A stretch of 64,000 nucleotides of DNA from Notospermus geniculatus (taxonomy: Eukaryota > Nemertea > Pilidiophora > Heteronemertea > Lineidae), in assembly GCA_002633025.1 (NCBI GenBank), contig NMRB01000069.1:390446-454445 (forward strand), written 5' to 3'. Positions 1 to 12,100 of this stretch are shown here, piece after piece. A program made the position numbers and the translations under genes. The notes under the pieces were generated by a model. That model made no database searches. It was not told the origin of the DNA and worked only from the letters and a program-made list of their open reading frames with translations. The first letter of the stretch is position 1, and each line of letters opens with the position of its first letter.

Positions 1-157
1 GCCTTGATTTCATTTAGCTTTTTTCAGAAGCTGCTTTTTTGGAGGTTCGATAGCTCAGATGAGGAACATGTTCTAACCAAGAAATATTTGAATGTACCGG
101 TAATGTAAAGTACAGTGTTCTGTGTTGTGATTGTTGTTATTTGTGTTCTCATTTCAG

Positions 158-3100
158 GTACGCTCAAATCCTGTACCTACCAGGGGCTCGCGCTCTTGGA
201 CGGCGATTTCATCAAGGTGGACAAGTGTACCACATGCCATTGTAAAAATGGTGTGACTTTGTGTCAGGCGGAGACCTGTCAGGACATTCCCATGTGTAGT
301 TGGATGGCAATCCCGGAGGGTCAATGCTGTCCAGTGTGTCTAGGTATGTCCTTTGTGCTGTTTTGTTATGAATCTGAAAAGTTTCTGCTTTTCTTCCAGC
401 CTCATGGCAAGCTCCTGTTCTCCCTAGTGAGTACTTAGCTAACCTTGGTTCTCCTTTTGATGGTCACATACGGTATAAAAACCATGGTGATAACTTACTG
501 AAGGATGAGATTTAGATATCACCGCCGAGAGCTAAATGGCTTAGGGTGTATATCTAAGGCCCACTTCGACAGTGGTCAGCCGTGCAGTTTCACTCACCGT
601 TTGTAGCACACGACTTTGTACGTTAATTGGAAACTAAACTGCTTACCACAAAATGTAGCAGAAATCACGCAGCTGTAGTGGAAATGGGCCTTTAGCCATA
701 TTTCAACTCTCATGTGAGCATGATATGCTCAATGATTGCCAAACTGACGTGATGGGATACCATATTTCTGGAGAATGCCCAATACCCCAAGCCTCCAGTA
801 GTTTACAGTCTATAAGTGGTACATTTGATATCTCTAATCACCTGCTGCTCTTGGGTAATTGAATTTGCTCAATGCCAGTTTCAATTACCGCATTAATAAA
901 GACATGGTTACGAAGTTCCTCAAAAAAGTTACCAACTCCTGCCCCAAGGCTTTTTTGCCAAGTAACCTGCCGTATGCAACCATCTACTAATATGTCTCGA
1001 TACCAGTAATGTTTTTATGCGGTGGTCTGAAGTAAGAGTGAAGATTTTGTGAAGTCTCACACTTGTATTTTGGTTGTCTATAAGTGGACATGGTTTGTAG
1101 TCTCATGATTTTTTGTGGCTCAAATGAAGTATCAGGTGAGTGAGCCGTCATGTGGTGTTTGCTGATGAATGGTGTGTGATTAGCGCGCCATTCGAATGAA
1201 GGAATGCCCGGATGAGTTGGGAATGCTGATGTCAGGCACGGATCCAGAGGGGGGGCGGAAGGGACGTACGCCCCCCCCCCTATTTTTGGCAGAGCAATGA
1301 TTTTTTTTGGAAGAAAAATTCAATCACATAAAAAATTCGAGTATTTTGTTCTCAGATGCCAGGAAAATGCATCTAAAAGCACTTAAATTGTCAAATTTTC
1401 CTGGGGGAGGGCCCCCAGACCCCCCGTTTTGGCTTCCTGCTTTCGTTGTCTGCCGACTCCGTCGACCCCCGCCCCCCTTTCTGTCAACCCTGGATCCGTG
1501 CCTGGATGTGAACCTCCCATTGCAAAATAGAGTATATTCTCGTGAAGAGAAATTTGATATACAATATCACCAAATAAATTAGAGGTATGGATTCAAATGG
1601 ACAATGACATGGGTTCAATTCATAGTTCTGGACCCACTGTTCAAGTGATCAGGAGGACAACAAGAAGTGCAAGTTTCAGTGGGATAGAGTGTCATTATAC
1701 AAGTTAAACATTACTGGTCATTGGGCAGCATTTACCGACAATATTCTAAAACCTACAGTATCCTCTGTCAAAAAAACAGAATCCTTTCCTTGTTTTCATG
1801 CCCAATATATAGTTTCTTCTCCAATGCTCTCACTATCGATTTTATTTGGATCTTATGCTCCTCAATCCCTCACCAGATTTCTTCCACTTATTAATCAACC
1901 ATGAACCTGTTTGTACTTGTCATATTATACCCTTTCCACTGGCTATAAAGATTACTTCAGGAATATTTCTAGCAATGAGGGATGTTAAAGGGATATTTCT
2001 GAGCCAAATTTTGTGTCCTAACAGTCACCAAGGGTTTTCTTCATCAGCACATTTATCCTGCCGTAACTTCATCTTGTCATTGGATTCTCATTGGTGACAA
2101 TTAAACTGATCCCACTAATACCAGTCACAATCAAGTGCGGGAGTCAAATTTCTTTCCGACTCCATAAATTGGCAGAAATATCCCTTTAAGGAAGCATGAT
2201 AGCAGACTCTGACATAAAAAACATGAGATTCAAGGAATAAAGTGGAAAAGGGTATATCATTTCATTGTCATCAGCATCATACATGATGGATTGATATCTG
2301 TTGGCAGTAGTATTGACCTTGGGGTGATGTCTTGACAATCTAATATGATGTTTTATAGACACTTTATATATTGGTGTTGATCATATTAAAAAGGTTGTAA
2401 TTGTCTGTGTGTTTATTCTGTCACTTTTGATTATTTTTGTTGTTTTTCAATGGTGTATCTGCCGTTGTACTGGAAAAAACTGCTTTAAACACGGTTAAGG
2501 GTAATAATTTGACTAACTAATGTTGTGATGACAGCCAATTTTCATTGGCATCAAACAGTAACTTGACATGACTTCTGGAAGAACAAGGATTCTTTTAGTG
2601 AGGGAGAGCAAGTATTCGTTTAGTGAGGGAGAGCAATGGTTTTTTATTAGTGAGAGAGAGCAAGGATTTTTTAGTGAGTGAGGGCAGGGATTCTTTTAGT
2701 GAGGGAGAGGGCAGGGAATCTTTTAGTGAGGGAGTGCAATGATTCATTAGTGAGGGAGAGCAAGGATTCTTTTAGTGAGGGAGAGCAGGAATTCTTTTAG
2801 TGCAGGAGGGCAGAGATTCCTTTAGTGAGGGAGAGCAAGGATTCTATTGAGGGAGGGCAGGGACCAGTCTTTTAGTGAGGGGAACTAGGGTTCTTTTAGT
2901 GAAGAAAAGCAAAGATTCTTTTGAGGGAGGTGGTTTATAGCTTGCCTCGTATGCCATGAAGGAAATCGCTTCCAATGGTAGTATGTGAACCTGGGTACAC
3001 TTTTGTAAGAGTAAAGACAACATGTGCAAGAATCAACTTGGATCAAGATGTGAATTGATGTTGCCATTTTGTGATGTTGTTGTATGCTTTAAATGTCATA

Positions 3101-6100
3101 AGTTGCTATGCATCACGTTACAGGTTGTGTAGCGTCTAACGGTGTGGCGCACAAAAACGGTGATCAGTGGAATGAAGGGAATGACTGCGTACATTGTCAG
3201 TGTAAAGATGGGGAGGTGTACTGCCGGGCAGAAATGTGCGCTGTTCATTGCTCGAATCCAAGGAAAATTCCCGGCCAATGTTGTCCAGTTTGTGACGGTA
3301 TGCATTTGTTGTAAGTAGGCATGGTGCGGGTTGTGGGTTGACATATCAGTTGGACGTTGGCACAGAGACATTTCAAATGAAAATGAAATGAAAGGTGTCT
3401 GAAACTTGTATGATTCAAACAGTTGCGATTTCTAAAGGAATAACAGTGATAAAACAATGACTCAAAAAGAAAAGTTTCTTCTGGAAAAAGATGATGTGTT
3501 CTGATGATGTTGCTGTTATATTCCAGTTGGTGCCATTGAAAGAACCAGTGTTTATTACATTCCTGTAAAGAATAAAATATGTTTAGCTAAACGACCAAGT
3601 CGAAAAGATGGCAACAAAGTAACTGATATGTCATTTATCACAAATCCGACGTTGTGTTACTTCCAACATATTTTCTATGCTTTAGTATTTTTGTTATATT
3701 TCTTATAATTTTTTGTCATCATTGTTTGCTTTGCTGCTAATGAGCGTCTCATTCCTACGCTAATTACCAAAGAAATGTGATAGTGCCATAAGTGCTGACT
3801 TGGATACGCAAGCTTCCAAGATATCAGATTGTCGAGTGGGTGGCTGGGCTGTTGAAGGTTGAAAATCAATCATTGATCCTATTTCATTTTATTGTGTAAG
3901 GATTTAGCCCCATGCTGAACTTTTTAGTTGGCATTCTAATCTTGCTGTTAACCACTCTTATAGTCTGTTTGGTTGCTTCTCTATGGGATACTAAAGCTTC
4001 TTTGCTTTAATTCTACTTTTTCTAGTCAGGTCTCAAGTTGAAGGGTATTTTGCCATCAAATAGAAAAATGCAGTCTTGCCATTGTGGCCAATGGGAGTAT
4101 GGTTCATTAAACAAATAGCTGTAGTTTATGCATCAGTGCACTTGGCAGTATGAGACGAGGCTCTTACTTTAATTGATCACACTCCCACTGATTCTGTCGG
4201 TTACCTATGGTGGGTGGTCTTTTCACTATTGTTAAGGCTGATTCATACTCCGTCCGGATTTTGCGCCGACTATGATCAATTTCACTGCGTGTGCACATTC
4301 ACGTCGTGGAAACCTGCGATCAGTTTCATGCGCTTGACGGTCCGCAAGCGAGTATGAATCAGCCCTTATGCTGTGATCTTGGAACTTGTCAAAAGTAACA
4401 TACAGTGATTAGTTTCCTTGTAGCTTTCGTTGGTATGTCACCAATACTCATCAATATATCTGGGCACGATTTTTGCAACTAGGCCTACCAGTTCTTGAAG
4501 GAGCACCTACACAGGACAATTTCATTTCGCCACTTCTTCATTCTTTTCTTTAGAGCCAGAGATAGTGACAGTGGCGCCACCACACTGTCCGCGGATGGAC
4601 AACTGTACAAAGATGTGTGCTGCCGGCTGGGCCAGGGATATGAATGGCTGCTTAATGTGCAGATGCAGAACAGGTGAGTGCATATCACAATTCTCAAATT
4701 TAAGTCATTTCACGTTTCACATTTTCCATGTTGGGAGTTGACATTTTAGCTCCTACACGAGTTTTGTTAGGCCTACTAGTCTGGGGATTTAAAAGTCAGG
4801 AAATGGAAGGAAATTTACCATTTTACAACAGTAGGTTATCTTGTTCAGACGATTTAATGTTAATAAATTGAAAAATAATAATGGAGATCCCCTGATTTTA
4901 AAACTTTTGTCATTACCACTTCTGTGTGATAGCTGATAATGGACCTCATCACCAAGCACTCAAAGGCTTATGTCATGAAAGTAATTACAAACTCCTCGGA
5001 TCATAAATGCTCAACTCGAGGCTTTGTCCATCCATATTGACTGAAGACCTGTCTACCTGATGGGTTACTAGTAATTTTTAGCCAATCTACTTCAAACAGT
5101 TATTGCTGCACTCAATGTATCATCAATTTCTTCAAAGACAGACGCCCTGATAATCAATGATGAATGATAATCATTGATGATTGATAATCATTGATGATTG
5201 ATGGTCATTGATGATTGATAATCATTAATGATTGATGGTCATTTATGATTAATGGTCATTGATGATTGATGATCATTGATGGTCATTGATGATTGATGAT
5301 TGGTAATCATTATTGACTGACCTTGAGAAGGAACCAATAAAGTTTTTGAATACTTCTCAAAAATCTGCAACATATTTCAATTCACCAGCAATGGAATGTT
5401 TTGAAGGCTTTTGGAAGTTTAGTAAGAGGAACCTGTATTGATGTTTGTAACAAATCAAGTTTTGATATTTTGGCAGTTGCTGTGCTTTATACAGATTGTC
5501 CCAAACTAGTGTCACTCAGAAAAGGACCTGTTTGTGTTTCATGGTACTCAAAAGAGTAACCTACAAACAAATCGGGTCCAGCATTGTGACATCCCTTGCA
5601 GACACTCTGTTTGGTACACAACAGTTGTTTACAAACTTGACTTGATACAAAAGTTGCATGATTTTGTGGATTGACTTTTACTGACAAATCATGCTAACTG
5701 GAGATGTCCTATTACAGCACTCTGCAACCTCAATTGTCCATACGGGTATAAACTAGATCAGGAGGGGAACCACGTGTGTAACTGTGTAGAACCACCACCA
5801 GGCTGCATGCCCCTTAAACGGTGCACGAAAACCTGCATATATGGATATAAAAGAGGAAAGAATAACTGCTTAAAATGTCGCTGCAACAATTGTCCATTTT
5901 TCTCATGTTCCAAGAATTGTACATATGGTTATGAGAAAAATAGTGAGGGCTGTAAGATTTGTAAATGTAAAGGTAAGGTTGACATTTCGTGTTGCACGCT
6001 ATCAAGATGTCTTCTGCTTGCCTTCATTCAGCATGGACCTAACAAGCTCTGCCATTCTTTCCACCCTTTCTGCATGAACTCTTGACTGCTTCAAGAAAAT

Positions 6101-9100
6101 TCTCATTTACTGCCAGAAACTGAAAACAAGGCTTTCACAATGCCCGCTCTGCTAAACTGTGGTGCTTGAAACCTGGTTACCAGCTTTATAATCAATTCTT
6201 TAGCTGCAGGCAGCATGATACCCAGCATGACACACGACTGTGTAACTATGTGACCAATCAGAAGCCTCTTTCTGCAGTGAACGGAACTTTGCATGGTCTA
6301 CAGTGCATGCCGACGATATAATAGGAGCAGTCAGATGTTGCCAAAAGATGGCAGCAAATGTCTAGGAGACCAATGCAAAAAATTATCTTGATTGGTGCTC
6401 GATCAAGCATGAATGGATCTGCTAGCGATTGAATTGGACCATAGTGACACCTTGGTCAACTGACTGACAGCTCCTATTACACTGAGAATGTCATTTCTTT
6501 GCAGTGGGCTATGAAGTGTGTTGTCACAGAAGAGAAATAACTTTGAGCATGGTTCTTTATTTCGGCTTTTCTATCAAGGGGATTGTAAAAATAAACTTGC
6601 TATATTGTAATTTGTAAGCTTGATATCTAAAGCTGTTGTCAACCTCTGGTTCATCTGATCAAATCATTTTAAACTTAGCATGACCCTACATTGTTTCCTT
6701 TTCAGTTTTACAGTTGTAGTTGCATCCTTTCCTTATATCTGTCCATCTAACATCTCAACATCACAACATACAGTGCATACACTTTGCATCACAACATAAC
6801 TAGGCAATGATCTGTGATGTCCAATGTTGCATCACAGCATCACCAGGCAATGATCTGTGGTGTCCAATGTTGCATCACAGCATCACCAGGCAAATGATCT
6901 GTGATGTCCAATGTTGCGTCACAACATCACTAGGCAATGATCTGTGATGTCCAATGTTGCATCACAGCATCACCAGGCAATGATCTGTGATGTCCAATGT
7001 TGCATCACAGCATCACCAGGCAATGATCTGTGATATCCAATGTTGCGTCACAACATCACTAGGCAATGATCTGTGATGTCCAATGTTGCATCACAGCATC
7101 ACCAGGCAATGATCTGTGATATCCAATGTTGCATCACAGCATCACAACATCACTAGGTGATGATCTGTGATGTCCAATGTTGCATCAGAACATTTCTAGG
7201 CAAAAAATCCATCACTAGGCAATGATCTGTGATGTTCAATGTTGCATCAGAACATCTGTAGGCAAAAAATCCATCACTAGGCAATGATCTGTGATGTCCA
7301 ATGTTGCATCAGAACAATACCATTCTAGATTCATAATCTTACAAAGGATTTGGCCAGTACTGCTTTGTATGAAATTGACAACAGGTGTTGTAAGAATATT
7401 ATACTCCTACCTGGTCATACTGCATGTCTCAGGTGTTATGATTAATATTAATTGGGTGCAACTGTACCTGTCTTTATGAGTAATGTGATATTATAAAGTC
7501 CCCGGTCTCGGGAGAGGCCGTCTGTATGTCTTGTTGCGTGATGATGTCTTTCGTCTCGGTGCCGTATGATTGAGCGAATAAATAATGGAAATTCCTTAGT
7601 TCCAGGTTTTGACCGTTTGCTCGCTGAGCCAAACACTAGCTGGAGAGAAGTGAACTTTCTTCATTCTCATCAGAAACACTCAGTTACTTTTTCAATTCTT
7701 TCTTTTTGAACGGAGTGCAGCACAGATGCAATAGGCCTACTGATCTTCAACTATCAGTTGAAGGCAATGTTTCTCATAGTGGCCAGCAGGGGTGTGTTCA
7801 ACTACATTAATAGCACTATTGTTCACTAGCAAGTACAATTTTGTGTCAAGTATTGCTGTTTCTTCAATCAACCCAAACTCCCACTGATTCTCAGTGGATA
7901 TACTTCCTTGGAGGACAGAATAGAGGTGCCTGTGAAAAGAAACTCATAAGATACCTTTGCATTCGGGCGGGAGATATATAAGTCATGACTTACTGATGAA
8001 CCAGAGCAAATCAGAAAAGTCAGGAAAAAACCCACCACATCCATTAGGCCTAATCAGGTGGAATTTTTTAGACGATTCTATCTAACGTGATCTTCGGTCA
8101 TAAATTCATATAATGTGATCATCATATCAATTCATTCCATTATGAATAGTTCATGACTTGTTTCTGACATTGTATTCTCGGGAAGAGATAATGGGATTGG
8201 GATGATCGATTCTTTATCTAGTAGTATGGCCAACACTGCCCTACTATGATGAACAGTAGTGATTGAACAGTGGGAGTGTGGTTGCCTGATGTAATAGCTA
8301 AACACACACCAGAGTGTATTGGTTGTACATGATAGAGCTATTAGTTCAGTGGACCATCTTCCCACTGCCCTACAATGATGAATGACAGCACTCCACCAGT
8401 CATCAGTGGGAACATGGTTGAATGGGTTAGGGTTCTATCCCTCACTGAGGGTTTGGTATGTAGGTGGATTTTGATCAACCAAGGGTTTGCTTTGAATGAG
8501 AGGGCACTGTTCGCCAAAGGGCCGTTCACACCCCGACCCCCCTGGGGATGCCCATGTGAAGTAATAGCTAACTCTTACCACAGTGTGCTTGGTTATGTAC
8601 ATGTTGGAGTATTACGTCAGTCGACCTTCTTCCCACCTGATCACCGTGACAATAGTGGAAAACCTGTGTTTTACCATTTGAGGGCAGAAAACTGCTAACG
8701 GAAATAAGAGGTACGACACGTTAAGATGTCCTTGGGATATTTGTAAAGACAAATGTAAGATCGATTTACATTTCATGAGATGTTTGTGTTCATCTTCTAT
8801 AATGTTACTCTGAGAATAATGGATATCTTATTGATGGCGTCTGCCTCAGGGTATCAAGATGGCAGAGGTTGGTCTGGGGAGGATTGGTGGTGGCTTTCAT
8901 AAGTGTCTTTGGAAATTTTAGAGTATGGAGTCCTTCAAAGAGACAAGGTCTCACATATTTGTTCATTATTCACACCTTGATGCCCCTTCTTCTGCATGGT
9001 TTTGATAAATCTAGCTGGGGCTTTTTGAATGAAATTGCTGGTTATCAACAAACAGAATACAGTGGAACCTATCAGCCTGAGAGAAACTTTCAACTTGGAA

Positions 9101-12100
9101 TTTCTTCTAACTAAAGCAGAAGGTTTTCCAATCCAACTACGTCTTCAGTATATCAGCCCAACACTTGATGTACCCTAGACCATAGACTCAGATCAGAAGT
9201 TTTTTCCTGATCTATTCAGATGGTTTACGGTTGGTGCCAAAATCAATAGTAAAGGTGACATATGTAGCCAATTACATGTGAAAGGTACATCAACCCCATT
9301 CCTTGAATATTTAAAAGACATTGACATCGTTATCTGCCCAAAACTACAGCTTTAAAACACCTACACACACTTTACAATATTTTCTTTTGAAATTCCTTGC
9401 ATGTTCAGTGTTTCTTTAGCTTGACTTGAATGAATAACAGCTCCCAAAGATGCTCTGTTAGTGTTATGATTTTCCTCTAGGTGGCAGCAGTGTCTGGTGG
9501 GTCGTCTGCCTTCAATCATCCAACTGCATGTCTTCTTTTCAATGCATGATATCAAAATATCAGGAAATTAGAAGGCATTGATTTGAATACGACATTTCCT
9601 GAATTGTTTTTTTTTGCGGGGGAAAAAACGAAACATTACTGGTATTTGAATGACGTCTAAGAATATTTTCCAACTTAGATATACTCCCATGTTGAGATGG
9701 GGGTTTTGTGTTAGATACCGGTATTGTGTGGGGGGGGGGGCTCGGGACTCATTGATTTAGAGATTGATGGGATTCGATTCAAATTCAACCATTGTTGTTG
9801 GGATTCTAATTTAACCACTGTTGTTAACTCTACTATCATGAGGATGACTTGAACCATGACAGAAATATTGTAGACAAGATTATTGTCTCTGCCTTATGTC
9901 TTCAGTGAAGACAAACAACCCCATGCATGTTGATAAAGCTTTTCAAACCTATTCATACCTATCATTTTGCAATTTCAGAGCATAAAACAACAGCTACGCC
10001 AACAACAACAACAATAATATCAACAACACGGCGTCCCCCAGTCGCCCCTCACATGTGCTTAACAACAGAAGGGCGTTTATTCGATGACGCGGAATCCTGG
10101 TACGATGGATGCCGTCATTGTTACTGCCACAGTGGCACAGAGATGTGTTCACTGATCACGTGTCCCGCAGTCAACTGCATCAACCCTATCATCAGAGTAG
10201 GAGACTGCTGCCCATCTTGCCCAGGTAAAGATTGATGGATGAAATAAACACTGCAGCTTAGATGTTCAGATGCTGGAGAACTTGGTGATTCACACCCTCT
10301 TTGACCAGAATGGAGGACTGTCACTGTGGCACAGTGCAGATGCCAATGCCTATCACCTCTGAACCTTTGAGGTTGTAGGTTCAGTTCCCAGATGTACCCC
10401 TCCGAGTTGGAGAGACTTTCACAATCAGACAAGTAGGCTTTCAGCAGAGTTCAGTTTCTGCTTGCAATCCATTCCATTGGCCTGCATCGTCAACATGTCA
10501 TATTTGACCAATAAGATCATTTTAATTTTTTAGAGTAAGCTGGTATCTACCATGAATCCTCTAATTTCTTTACAGGAGATGACCTCTCCGGCCCAGCGGT
10601 GGTACCAAAGAAATGCTTCTCAGACAAAGGAGAGTACAAAGCGGAGGGAGAGACATGGGCGCTGGACCAATGCACTCATTGCATCTGCCACAACAATAAC
10701 GTACTCTGCGAGATGGAACGCTGTCTACCTCTTCCTTGTAAACAACCTGTCAAACTGCCAGACATGTGCTGTCCAATTTGCAAAGGTGAGTGAGTTTGTA
10801 CTGGTTCATGGTAGTTGATACTAAAGAATCATTCAACAAGAACCCCAGATGAATGGGATACTTTACTGCCATAAGAAGCCACCTGTTAGAGGTCCTAGAA
10901 CATCAATATTTATGCCACTGACATCCATGGGCCTCCACATTATTATGGAATGGATGACGTCTTGGCATGCATTTCTTCCCTATGACATCAAATTTCATGA
11001 TATTCTGGGACAACTAACTGGTGGTGGCCTCTGACGGCAGTAGTGCCTCCCATTATTCGTTGACATCATATACTTCACTGAGACCACAAGAGGATAATTC
11101 TATAATCCTTTCAGAAAACGAGATCTCCATTGAGTCAATTCCCGAGACCAACCATTCTTGCTCTTCTCCGAATGGAGACTCCTACCAACATGGAGACACG
11201 TGGCGGACGAACCCTTGTATGAGTTGCACCTGCCGCCACGGGCAGATCCACTGCTTCTCTCAAACGTGTCCCATCCTCAGCTGTAACAAGACAGTCCTGA
11301 AGAAAGGACAGTGTTGTCCTTATTGCTTTGGTAGGTACTTCGGCCATTGGTCTTGTGGGCACTCAATTCCAATGCATTGACACCAATATTGCATTGCATG
11401 CAGTGGTCACCCGTCTTAACTCATGACCATGTTCGACGCTGCTCAGCTACCACCTTAGAGGCCAAGGCGTCAACACCAGTATTTAGGGGACAATCATCTG
11501 AGGGCCGATAGAGTGAGGCAATGGAAACAACATTGCTGTCACTGCTGAGAGGTTCCAGGTTCGATCTCCAGCAGACCTGTTCTTCCTGTAATAGAGAGAG
11601 CAACTGTCTTTGACTGCCCAGGTTCTCTCAGGCACTCTGATTTCCCTAACTCAGATTGTTCAACCCTGACTTTTCTCATTTTCCAATCCTCATTCCAGAT
11701 CCAAAGGAAGAGGCCAAAACCAAATGTAAATATCACGATACGGTGTACAACATGGGGGAACGATGGTCCCCTACAGTCTGCAAGAGATGCAGATGTCATA
11801 AAGGCAGGGTGAAGTGTCACGACAAGGTGTGCACCAAGTTGGAGAACTGTGCCGTGTCACACACACCAAAAGGAGAGTGTTGTCCTGTGTGTACGGGTAC
11901 GTATTTTACCATTTTGTTTTGTTTCAATGATCTTATCAAGGTACATGTATCTGTAGTCGCGTGCATCACCGAGATGCATCTTTCCCATAAGGAATGAGCA
12001 ACCATGTTACAACCATGTGCATTCAGCAAAAATGCCACCAGGCAGTTTACATCGAAGTCGCCTCCTATGACTCTGACAGTGACCATTGTCTGGTTTCAAT

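Noticed and set aside
4495-4677. Open frame over the first CRIM1 antistasin exon
   Set aside because: The cysteine pattern of the antistasin unit is in a different frame of the same exon, set by the phase-1 splice sites.
6786-7315. CRISPR-like array
   Set aside because: Units abut with no unique spacers, the genome is animal, and unit divergence fits a minisatellite.
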